Below, piece by piece: positions 42,423 to 49,878 of a stretch of 64,000 bases of DNA. The notes under the pieces are model-generated. The model saw only the letters and a list, made by a program, of their open reading frames with translations. It ran no database searches and was not told the origin of the DNA. Source of the stretch: an uncultured Lachnospira sp. (GTDB taxonomy: Bacteria > Bacillota > Clostridia > Lachnospirales > Lachnospiraceae); the NCBI GenBank assembly GCA_910589305.1, contig CAJUTV010000001.1, positions 247,149 to 311,148 of the forward strand. The letters are read 5' to 3'. Position numbers and translations under genes: made by a program. How positions within the stretch are numbered: position 1 is the first letter of the stretch; every line of letters starts with the position of its first letter.

Positions 42423-43655
42423 TTAGTACTGTTTTGGCATCAACGCTTCCACATATATCCCATCTTCTCTGTATTCTTCTTTTAAAATTTTTCCATATTC
42501 CCTTATATCCTGAATTTTTCCAGCATCAGAATAAGCAAATAATTGTTCAATCTTTTGATATCCATCTCTTATAATATATTGAAGTTCTTTCAAGAATACA
42601 TCAAGACCTTCTCCTGTCTTTGCAGAAACTTTAATCGTCTGTTTTGCCTTAGTGTCAATACCGCATATACTGCCCTGCACCAAATCACTTTTATTGTACA
42701 ATGTAATAATCGGCTTATCCCCCACCTCAAGGCTTTCTAATATCTCATACACCGTCTTGATATGTTTATCCATATCTGGATTAGAACTGTCAACCACATG
42801 TATAATGATATCTGCAAATTTTGCCTCCTGCAATGTACTTTTAAACGCCTCAATCAAATGATGAGGCAGTTTTCGTATAAATCCAACCGTATCTGTAAGA
42901 AGTACTTTTTCTCCGTCTGGAATAATTAATGCTCTTGTCGTTGGGTCTAGTGTAGCAAATAATTTATCTTCTGACAATACACCTGCATCTGTCAATTTAT
43001 TTAATAGTGTAGACTTACCCGCGTTCGTATAACCTACAATCGCCGCAATAGGTATTGATATATTCTTTCTTTTTTTTCGGATTGTCTGTCTATGCTGCTC
43101 AATCTCTTTAAGCTGTACAGACAGTCTTGAAATACGTTCTCTTATAATACGCCTATCCGTTTCTATCTTTTTTTCGCCAGGTCCTCTCGTGCCTATACCA
43201 CCGCCCAATCGTGACAATGCCTTACCAAAACCAGACAACCTTGTCATTCGATACTTAAGCTGTGCCATCTCAACCTGAATTTTACCCTCGCTTGTATTTG
43301 CTCTGGCAGCAAAGATATCAAGAATAACCATTGTTCTGTCCATAACCTTTGTATTTAATTCATCTTCTAAATTCTTTAGTTGCGCTGGACTTAATTCATC
43401 ATCACAAACAATTCCTGTCGCATCAAGCTCGTCTATAAGAATACGAATTTCGTCCAGCTTTCCCTTTCCAATATATGTTGCAGGATGAAATTGGTCTCTG
43501 GATTGTATGATTCTTCCTACCACAACACCCCCTGCTGTCTTTACCAGCTCTTCTAACTCATCAAGAAGGCTCTCTTCATCTTCTCCATTATCAAGCCAAA
43601 CACCCACAAGAATTACTTTTTCTACAATATCCTGTGTAGATAATACCTTTCCCAT
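42423..43655 (-). CDS. hflX: GTPase HflX
   Basis: 410 residues. The N-terminal HflX domain holds L-S-P-A-Q-L-K-N-L-E and R-A-N-T-S-E-G-K-I-Q-V-E-M-A-Q-L-K-Y. A coiled stretch comes next, then the GTPase domain with G-Y-T-N-A-G-K-S-T (P-loop), D-T-V-G-F-I-R-K-L-P (G3) and N-K-S-D (G4). HflX binds the 50S subunit and splits stalled ribosomes, especially under stress. It follows ptsI by 39 bases and is followed by a hypothetical gene. GAGG lies four bases before the ATG. Length is typical. Confidence 0.95.
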   Translation of the reverse strand: MGKVLSTQDIVEKVILVGVWLDNGEDEESLLDELEELVKTAGGVVVGRIIQSRDQFHPATYIGKGKLDEIRILIDELDATGIVCDDELSPAQLKNLEDELNTKVMDRTMVILDIFAARANTSEGKIQVEMAQLKYRMTRLSGFGKALSRLGGGIGTRGPGEKKIETDRRIIRERISRLSVQLKEIEQHRQTIRKKRKNISIPIAAIVGYTNAGKSTLLNKLTDAGVLSEDKLFATLDPTTRALIIPDGEKVLLTDTVGFIRKLPHHLIEAFKSTLQEAKFADIIIHVVDSSNPDMDKHIKTVYEILESLEVGDKPIITLYNKSDLVQGSICGIDTKAKQTIKVSAKTGEGLDVFLKELQYIIRDGYQKIEQLFAYSDAGKIQDIREYGKILKEEYREDGIYVEALMPKQY

Positions 43656-43694
43656 TATTCCTCATTTCCGTGCTATTTTCTACTTTGTAAAATT

Positions 43695-45437
43695 TCACTG
43701 TTCCATGTTCATAGCACTGTTTTTATCAAAAATAGCTTTATTTAAATATGTTGTTATCTCTTTTTCTGTATTCATCAAAAGTACCTTATCTGCTATCTGT
43801 TTTGCTTCTCCTCTTTCCCACAAAGCAATGTTTTTTCTGGTCTCCAACACTTTTGCAGCAGACACCGAAAACTCATCTAACCCAAATGCCAAAAGCAATG
43901 GTATCATACTAGGATTTACCGCTGCTTCACCACACATCCCCACTTCAATATGTTCCTTTTTTGCACAAGAAATAACATGTTTAATCGCTCTTAAGACTGC
44001 CGGATTAAATACAGAATACAAATAGGAAACATGTTCATTGCCGCGGTCTACCGCTAATATATATTGTGTAAGGTCATTTGTACCGATTGAAAAAAAATCA
44101 GCTTCCTTTACAAGTATATCGGCTATTAATGATGCTGCTGGCGTTTCAATCATTATTCCTATTTTTATATTTTTATTATAATTAATATTATCTTTATCTA
44201 AATCTTTCATCGTATCATAAATGATTTTTTTTCCTATGATAACTTCATCAATTGTGGTAATAAGCGGCAGCATAATTCTTATATTGCCATAAGCACTTGC
44301 CTGAAGAATCGCCTTTAATTGTGTGGTAAAAATATCAATTCTCCCCAGACAAAACCGAATAGCTCTGTAACCCAAAAATGGATTTGCTTCTCTTGTAAGT
44401 CCCATATAGGGAATATCTTTATCGCCGCCAATATCCAAAGTTCTTATTGTTAACGGTTTATCACCACATAAAACAGCTGCCTTTTTATATACTTCAAATT
44501 GCTGTTCCTGTGTAGGCATCGATTTCCCATTCATAAATAAAAATTCTGTGCGAAACAATCCTACACCCTCTGCTCCAGATTTTATTGCTTTTGCCGCTTC
44601 ATCTTCATTGCCTATATTTGCCATAAGACCAACACTGCTGCCATCTGCTGTTTTTGTTTTTTTATTGATATATTTTCTTAATTCCTTAACTTTTTCCTTG
44701 TAACGCGCTCTTCTGTTCTCAAATATCTGTATTGTCTTTGGAATAGGATTGACAAACACCTCACCATATTGACCATCAACAATTAATAAATCACCTGTTT
44801 TTATAAGTTCTGTGGCATTTTTCACACTTAATACTGCTGGTATTTCCAATGCTCTTGCAAGAATTGCCGCATGGGAAGTATCTCCACCGTTTTGTGCTAT
44901 AATACCAACTACATGAGCAGTATCCATAACAGCTGTAACAGATGGGTGAAGCTGATTTGCAACAATCACTGTGTCAGGCTCTAACTGTGATAAATCTACT
45001 TGTTTTCCTCCAGATAACAAACGCAGCACTCTATTTTTTAAATCTTCAATATCAGCCACTCTTTGACTCATTAATTCACTGTTCATCGAAACAAACATAC
45101 CTGCAAAAAACTGGCATGTTTCTTCTATAGCCATCTCTACACATATATGCTTATTTTCAATCAAACGGATTACTTCTTTACACAACTCTTCATCGTTTAT
45201 TAAATAAATTTGATTTTTAAGTACTAGTGCCGTTTTATCCTGTTCTCCAAGTTTATTTTGGAGTTTCTCAACCATATTTTCTGTCTCTTCAATAAATGCC
45301 TGTTTTACTTGAATAAATCGGTCTTTTTCTTTTTGAATATTAATTTCAGACGTTGTTTTTACATGAAAAACATTGTTTTCTATCAATAAAGCATGACCAA
45401 TACCTATCCCATTAGAAGTCCCAATACCTTTTATCAT
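43695..45437 (-). CDS. ptsI: PEP-dependent phosphotransferase enzyme I
   Basis: 580 residues from the ATG at 45437 (M-I-K-G-I-G, AAGGA ten bases ahead); an ATG eight codons earlier is possible but has no ribosome site. It passes phosphate from PEP to HPr. The phospho-histidine lies in G-G-D-T-S-H-A-A-I (about residue 189), the PEP-binding barrel has G-L-F-R-T-E-F-L-F, and G-M-C-G-E-A is the C-terminal catalytic cysteine motif. No ptsH is next to it, so HPr is coded elsewhere. First gene before hflX; a long nested hairpin lies just upstream. Confidence 0.95.
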   Translation of the reverse strand: MIKGIGTSNGIGIGHALLIENNVFHVKTTSEINIQKEKDRFIQVKQAFIEETENMVEKLQNKLGEQDKTALVLKNQIYLINDEELCKEVIRLIENKHICVEMAIEETCQFFAGMFVSMNSELMSQRVADIEDLKNRVLRLLSGGKQVDLSQLEPDTVIVANQLHPSVTAVMDTAHVVGIIAQNGGDTSHAAILARALEIPAVLSVKNATELIKTGDLLIVDGQYGEVFVNPIPKTIQIFENRRARYKEKVKELRKYINKKTKTADGSSVGLMANIGNEDEAAKAIKSGAEGVGLFRTEFLFMNGKSMPTQEQQFEVYKKAAVLCGDKPLTIRTLDIGGDKDIPYMGLTREANPFLGYRAIRFCLGRIDIFTTQLKAILQASAYGNIRIMLPLITTIDEVIIGKKIIYDTMKDLDKDNINYNKNIKIGIMIETPAASLIADILVKEADFFSIGTNDLTQYILAVDRGNEHVSYLYSVFNPAVLRAIKHVISCAKKEHIEVGMCGEAAVNPSMIPLLLAFGLDEFSVSAAKVLETRKNIALWERGEAKQIADKVLLMNTEKEITTYLNKAIFDKNSAMNMEQ

Positions 45438-45520
45438 TTCGTCTGTATCCTTATCTATCATTATTAATTACTGTATCATGCATCCACATTAATCCCCATT
45501 GCTTTTTACAGTTAAAAATA

Positions 45521-45617
45521 GAGACTGTTGCAAAACGAATCCATTTTTAAAGATATGACAAACGCAATTACACAGATATTCATATCTTACATAAACATTT
45601 CATTTTACAATAGTCCC
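45521..45617 (-). terminator. Long nested hairpin between the CmpB-like gene and ptsI
   Basis: On the minus strand GGGACTATTGTAAAATGAA pairs with TTCGTTTTGCAACAGTCTC at 18 of 19 positions, three of them G-T. An inner perfect stem is AAGATATGA / TCATATCTT. CTATTTTT follows the right arm. It begins seven bases after the CmpB-like stop, so a terminator is likely; its length of about 97 bases and near-repeat look also suggest a MITE-like element. Confidence 0.65.
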
Positions 45618-45623
45618 AAAAAA

Positions 45624-46220
45624 TTACTTTTGTATCTTATGCGCAAGTGATTTACTTTCACTATTATTTTTATCAATTGAATTAAATCCATGAATATTTT
45701 TTACAAAATGATATGCAAAATCTAAAATATACGATAAAATCAAGATAATCCCAATTACATTAGCAACTGCTGGCGATATCATTCTTACAAAATTTTCAAT
45801 TACATTATTTAATACAAAAAATACAAATACGGCTAATAGTCCCCATCCTAATGTACTTTGCAAACAAAGTATTCCCTTGTAATTAAAACGAAGATGGTCG
45901 TAATTCCACCACACTTCCCCAAAAAGCTTTATCATAGCCATCGCTGTCAAATATTCAAATATCGTTGCACCAACACAGCCTGCTATATATACCGCAATGA
46001 TATTATCTTTAATTGGCATAAATAAAACCATTGCAATTAATACGCCAAATCCATATATAACACAGAATGGCAACTTTGCAAAGCCTCTGTTTTCCCATCT
46101 TTTAAGCTGTAACCTAATCACAACACATTCCATAGCCCAGCCACAGAAGCTATATATAAAAAACCATATAACCATCTGCCCTATATTCATACCATGAAAT
46201 GATAAATTCATTAAATTCAT
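45624..46220 (-). CDS. CmpB-like membrane protein (putative ABC-transporter type IV family)
   Basis: 198 residues from the ATG at 46220. Four to five membrane helices; F-F-I-Y-S-F-C-G-W-A-M-E-C near 17-29, R-G-F-A-K-L-P-F-C-V-I-Y-G-F-G near 44-58, and W-W-N-Y near 102 are the marks of the PF06541 family, common in Firmicutes. The transport label is by annotation only; no ATPase partner is next to it. The gap to pgsA (46221-46378, about 158 bases) shows no further gene. Confidence 0.8.
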   Translation of the reverse strand: MNLMNLSFHGMNIGQMVIWFFIYSFCGWAMECVVIRLQLKRWENRGFAKLPFCVIYGFGVLIAMVLFMPIKDNIIAVYIAGCVGATIFEYLTAMAMIKLFGEVWWNYDHLRFNYKGILCLQSTLGWGLLAVFVFFVLNNVIENFVRMISPAVANVIGIILILSYILDFAYHFVKNIHGFNSIDKNNSESKSLAHKIQK

Positions 46221-46378
46221 ATAAATCCACCATTCTTGCTCAATCTGCAAGTTAATCAACAGTATATGATTTACGCACACAAACTTGCCAGATAAATTTT
46301 ATTTAGCTTTAAACTTCATGTCTTTAAAACTCTTTATGTATAGTTTAGCCATGAAATCAACTTTTAATCACAAGACAA

Positions 46379-46975
46379 CTAATATAATACCTTGTCATTT
46401 CGCTCTTTAACCGCATCCAAAACCATTATAATATACAATCGTACATACATAATAAACGCCATAATTAACACAGCAGCACATATGATTAACAGACAGCGCT
46501 GAAAAACTAAATCCACATATGGAAAAGCAACCAAAATCAACATAACTGCATATAAAACTGCTGTGCATACTTTGCCATACCACTTCGCACCATTAAGCCT
46601 GCGCTTTACTGTTTTTAATACAATAAATCCTACAACGGATGTTACACACTCTTTTAATACAAATAGGATTACCAATATATACATATACGAAATCTTATAA
46701 GTCAATGCCACTACCATTGCCAACTGCATCAACTTATCGGCTATTGGGTCAATAAGTTTACCTAAATCTGTAACCATATTAAATTTTCTGGCTATTTGTC
46801 CATCCAAAAAATCAGTTGCTCCCGAAATCATAACAACCGATGTCGCAATATAATAATCTTTTGGTTCTGTAGCTGTAAAAAAAATATACAAAAACAATGG
46901 CACCAATAAAATTCTTATATAACATAATATATTTGGTATTTTAAACAAATCCCCAAACTCAAACTTAAAATTCAT
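46379..46975 (-). CDS. pgsA: CDP-diacylglycerol-glycerol-3-phosphate 3-phosphatidyltransferase
   Basis: 198 residues, several membrane helices. The family motif D-F-L-D-G-Q-I-A-R-K-F-N-x-x-x-D-L-G-K-L-I-D-P-I-A-D (about 57-82) is complete with all metal aspartates. It makes phosphatidylglycerol phosphate, the precursor of phosphatidylglycerol and cardiolipin. PgsA is the most likely member by length and the N-terminal N-I-L-C-Y-I-R-I-L-L-V-P; cardiolipin or another CDP-alcohol transferase is less likely. GGAGG lies seven bases before the ATG. Confidence 0.88.
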   Translation of the reverse strand: MNFKFEFGDLFKIPNILCYIRILLVPLFLYIFFTATEPKDYYIATSVVMISGATDFLDGQIARKFNMVTDLGKLIDPIADKLMQLAMVVALTYKISYMYILVILFVLKECVTSVVGFIVLKTVKRRLNGAKWYGKVCTAVLYAVMLILVAFPYVDLVFQRCLLIICAAVLIMAFIMYVRLYIIMVLDAVKERNDKVLY

Positions 46976-47105
46976 TAATCTGCCTCCGCTGAATCTGCTT
47001 CTTATATTGAATAAAACTATTAAATATTAATGCCAAACAACGGATAGAATCCTTATGTTAAACAATTATGTCAATAATATACAAATAGTTAAAACAAACC
47101 CTATC

Positions 47106-48314
47106 TTATAACAAAGTATCTAATGTTTCTCGAACAGCTTTAATAAAATTCTCTGTATTTAAGGTAACAGGATTGTCCAGCGTCGTTATAAGAGCTAAAT
47201 CTTTTGTCATTTTACCACTTTCTATGGTATTTATGCAAGCCTGTTCCAATTTATCAGCAAATATCCCCAATTCGGATATATTGTCAAGTTCTCCGCGCTT
47301 TCTTAATGCTCCTGTCCAAGCAAATATTGTTGCAAGTGGATTTGTTGATGTCTCTTCACCTTTAAGATGCTTGTAATAATGTCTCTGAACTGTGCCATGA
47401 GCCGCTTCATATTCATAGTAACCATCTGGTGATACAAGCACAGATGTCATCATAGAAAGTGAACCAAACGCTGTGGCAACCATATCACTCATAACATCTC
47501 CATCATAATTTTTACATGCCCATATATAGCCGCCCTCTGAACGAATAACTCTAGCAACCGCATCATCTATCAATGTATAGAAATACTCAATATTGGCAGC
47601 TTTAAACTGTTCTGCATATTCCTTATCAAATATTTCTTGAAAAATATCTTTAAATGTATGGTCATATTTTTTAGAAATAGTATCCTTTGTAGCAAACCAT
47701 AAATCTTGCTTTGTCTCTAGTGCAAAGTTAAAGCAGCTCCTTGCAAAGCTTTCAATAGAATCCTCAAGATTATGTATTCCCTGTAAGATACCAGCTCCCT
47801 TAAAGTCATGTATCAACTCTCGTGTTTCTTGTCCCTGCTCGTCTGTAAACACAAGTTCTGCTTTACCCACTCCTGCAATTTTCATCTCAGAAGCCTTATA
47901 CACATCACCATAGGCATGTCTTGCAATTGTAATTGGCTTCTTCCATGTGTTTACATATGGCTCAATCCCCTTGACAATAATAGGCGCTCTAAATACAGTA
48001 CCATCAAGAATTGCACGAATTGTTCCATTAGGACTTTTATACATTTCTTTGAGATTATACTCTGTCATTCTCGCAGCATTTGGTGTGATGGTTGCACATT
48101 TTACTGCAACACCATATTTCTTCGTTGCGTTCGCTGAATCAATCGTCACTTGGTCGTTTGTCTCATTTCTATAGACAAGCCCTAAGTCATAATATTCTGT
48201 ATGAAGGTCAATATAAGGTGTCAATAATTCATCTTTTATCAACTTCCAAAGAATCCTAGTCATCTCGTCTCCATCCATCTCAACTAATGGCGTTGTCATC
48301 TTAATCTTTTCCAT
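47106..48314 (-). CDS. icd: NADP-dependent isocitrate dehydrogenase, eukaryote-like subfamily
   Basis: 402 residues. It decarboxylates isocitrate to 2-oxoglutarate, supplying glutamate and through it arginine. The sequence is of the homodimeric subfamily also found in eukaryotes: V-E-M-D-G-D-E-M-T-R-I, S-P-N-G-T-I-R-A-I-L-D-G-T-V-F-R (about 95-110), D-D-A-V-A-R-V-I-R-S-E-G-G and Y-E-A-A-H-G-T-V-Q-R-H. It is not of the E. coli Icd type. GGAGG lies eight bases before the ATG. No other citrate-cycle gene is adjacent; an oxidative half-pathway for glutamate is usual in such anaerobes. Confidence 0.95.
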   Translation of the reverse strand: MEKIKMTTPLVEMDGDEMTRILWKLIKDELLTPYIDLHTEYYDLGLVYRNETNDQVTIDSANATKKYGVAVKCATITPNAARMTEYNLKEMYKSPNGTIRAILDGTVFRAPIIVKGIEPYVNTWKKPITIARHAYGDVYKASEMKIAGVGKAELVFTDEQGQETRELIHDFKGAGILQGIHNLEDSIESFARSCFNFALETKQDLWFATKDTISKKYDHTFKDIFQEIFDKEYAEQFKAANIEYFYTLIDDAVARVIRSEGGYIWACKNYDGDVMSDMVATAFGSLSMMTSVLVSPDGYYEYEAAHGTVQRHYYKHLKGEETSTNPLATIFAWTGALRKRGELDNISELGIFADKLEQACINTIESGKMTKDLALITTLDNPVTLNTENFIKAVRETLDTLL

Positions 48315-48414
48315 TCTGCAATCCTCCTAAACTTTTACATAATTGCTGTAATTATATATTATTTTTTTTGTTTTGTAAATAATCAGAGTTTTATCAAATA
48401 ATAAACATTCCATC

Positions 48415-48495
48415 TATAATCGAGCAGAAAAGCCTTTCTCTGCTCGCTGCACACTCCATGCACCGCCTTAGTGGCATATTTCCTTTACATGGTAC
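48415..48495 (-). repeat. Dispersed repeat family 3, single copy
   Basis: On the minus strand CATGTAAAGGAAATATGCC, CTAAGGCGGTGCATGG and AGCAGAGAAAGGCTTTTCTGCTCGAT align with the first unit in the infC leader (36935-37010). The end is a hairpin, CGAGCAGAAAAG / CTTTCTCTGCTCG. It fills the space between icd and the gene at 48575; a second small hairpin (AAGAGAG / CTCTCTT) lies at about 48509-48536. Confidence 0.65.
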
Positions 48496-48574
48496 TGTAC
48501 ATAATACAAGAGAGCCAGATTACTCCGACTCTCTTAAATATGTATCTACAAATAAAATATATCTCCCAATTTAT

Positions 48575-49003
48575 CTATTTTCCACCTAATTCTTTATACA
48601 TATTTCCTACATATTCTTCCAATTCACGATTATTTTGATAACTTTTTGTATCACCATTATGTGAAATCTTTATATATCCTCCACCAAAAACCATGCTCCA
48701 CCAGTCATTTTCACCTATCTTATACGAAATTTCATATAACCAACCAACACGTCGTTCTGGAAATAATGCAGGTTTAAAAGAAATTTCCTCTAACTTATTA
48801 ACAAGCTTTTCTATGTCTTCCTTTGATAACAAAATAAATTCTCCTGTATTACCACTTTCAATATGAACTTCTTTTGCTTGTTGTATATTTACCTTAAAAT
48901 TTTTTTCTTGACTTGAATAAATATAAATTACTATAATAAAAATAGTTAATATTACAATTAAAAATATAGAAATAAATATTATGTATTTTTTATGTTTTTT
49001 CAT
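48575..49003 (-). CDS. Small membrane-anchored hypothetical protein
   Basis: 142 residues from the ATG at 49003, with GAGG eight bases upstream. M-K-K-H-K-K then one strong hydrophobic helix (about 7-29), no lipobox. The outside part of about 110 residues has L-L-S-K-E-D-I-E-K-L-V-N-K-L-E-E-I and a beta-rich end with W-W-S-M-V-F-G-G-G-Y-I-K-I. I recognise no family. It lies 11 bases after the decayed gene at 49015-49375, which has a similar design (K-rich start, one helix, small outside part), so the two were probably an operon. Confidence 0.65.
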   Translation of the reverse strand: MKKHKKYIIFISIFLIVILTIFIIVIYIYSSQEKNFKVNIQQAKEVHIESGNTGEFILLSKEDIEKLVNKLEEISFKPALFPERRVGWLYEISYKIGENDWWSMVFGGGYIKISHNGDTKSYQNNRELEEYVGNMYKELGGK

Positions 49004-49014
49004 AGGCTTCACCT

Positions 49015-49375
49015 CTAATCTGGTATAACCACTACATAATTCCAATTTCCTTGACAATGTCCCCAAACATATCTTGATGGATAATTTGTACGCCCATCTG
49101 CTATCCTGATATACGTGCTACAATAACCATTAGAATATGTAAATCGTAAATATCCTAATGCGACTACACTGTGCTCTCTTTTTCTTTATCAAGTAATTTA
49201 ACCGAATTTCCATTATCTCCATCTATCACATCAACATTTTCATATGCTTGACTTGTTTTTCTAAAAAATGCTGTATCTAATGTTATTGAAATCATTATTG
49301 TAATTTCAACTGCTGTAAATATTGCTATCAATACAATAAAAATAAGGATATATTTTTTCTTTTTTATAATTTTTA
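49015..49375 (-). pseudogene. Frameshifted small membrane-anchored protein gene
   Basis: On the minus strand one frame reads a lysine-rich start (K-I-I-K-K-K-K-Y), a hydrophobic helix and a short outside part ending K-L-L-D-K-E-K-E-S-T-V-stop (stop near 49170). A second frame continues over the same place with H-S-V-V-A-L-G-Y-L-R-F-T-Y-S-N-G-Y-C and ends W-N-Y-V-V-V-I-P-D-stop at 49015. The two halves look like one protein of about 118 residues broken by a single-base change near 49170-49190. No in-frame ATG precedes the first half, and an in-frame TAA lies close upstream, so the start is also lost. Family unknown. Confidence 0.6.
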
Positions 49376-49454
49376 TCCAAAAAATATATTATAAATATAA
49401 ATTATATATAAATATAATTCATTTTAATGTAACTTTTATATTTATATAAAAGTT

Positions 49455-49600
49455 AAGCGGATATTCGCAATCCGCTATGCTACTTGCTCAGGTGTTTGAC
49501 ACCCTAACCTCATAGCTATTATCGTAACGCAAGTCCCCACTTATGCCTTTGCAGCATTGAAGTGGAGGGGGACTTCCTTGATGAGATTAAATCATTATAT
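49455..49600 (+). repeat. Dispersed hairpin repeat, family 1 (copy A, fullest)
   Basis: The most complete copy. Hairpin 1 is AGCGGAT (49456-49462) / ATCCGCT (49470-49476). A small stem GGTGT / ACACC lies at 49491-49503. Hairpin 2 is AAGTCCCCACTT (49531-49542) / AAGTGGAGGGGGACTT (49560-49575). The tail is CTTGATGAGATTAAATCA. Other copies are at 1, 7676, 8925, 18525, 40024 and 49655. Confidence 0.75.
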
Positions 49601-49654
49601 TATAAGTAAATTATAACATTATATTTGTATTAATTCAATCTATCTATTTTAAAA

Positions 49655-49760
49655 GTTAAACCGAATATTCACACTCCATTGTGCTGCTTGCTCAAATCAT
49701 CTAACTGCTATCGCAGCGCAAATGCCCACCTACCACTTATGCCTCTATACCATTGAACGT
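49655..49760 (+). repeat. Dispersed hairpin repeat, family 1 (copy B, degenerate)
   Basis: It begins AAACCGAATATTCACACTCC, then GCTGCTTGCTCAAATC and TAACTGCTATCGCAGCGCAA, then CCACTTATGCCT as in copy A. The second hairpin is broken and the tail is missing. It is a tandem neighbour of copy A, upstream of the asnB promoter. The spacer 49601-49654 is AT-rich. Confidence 0.6.
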
Positions 49761-49792
49761 ACCTTATATTATAAAATTCTTCTATATTATTC

Positions 49793-49821
49793 TTGTAAAC
49801 CATATTTTTCTTTGCTATAAT
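49793..49821 (+). promoter_or_regulatory. Promoter of asnB
   Basis: TTGTAA (49793-49798) and a perfect TATAAT (49816-49821) are 17 bases apart, with the RNA start about 50 bases before the asnB ATG. Confidence 0.75.
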
Positions 49822-49878
49822 CGGGAAAGTTGTAGGTTATAATGGAAATAGCAGATAATACAAAAATGGAGGATTCGT

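Noticed and set aside
49455..49760. CRISPR array, because two repeat copies lie side by side
   Set aside because: Units are over 100 bases, diverged, with irregular distance and no equal-length spacers; no cas genes.
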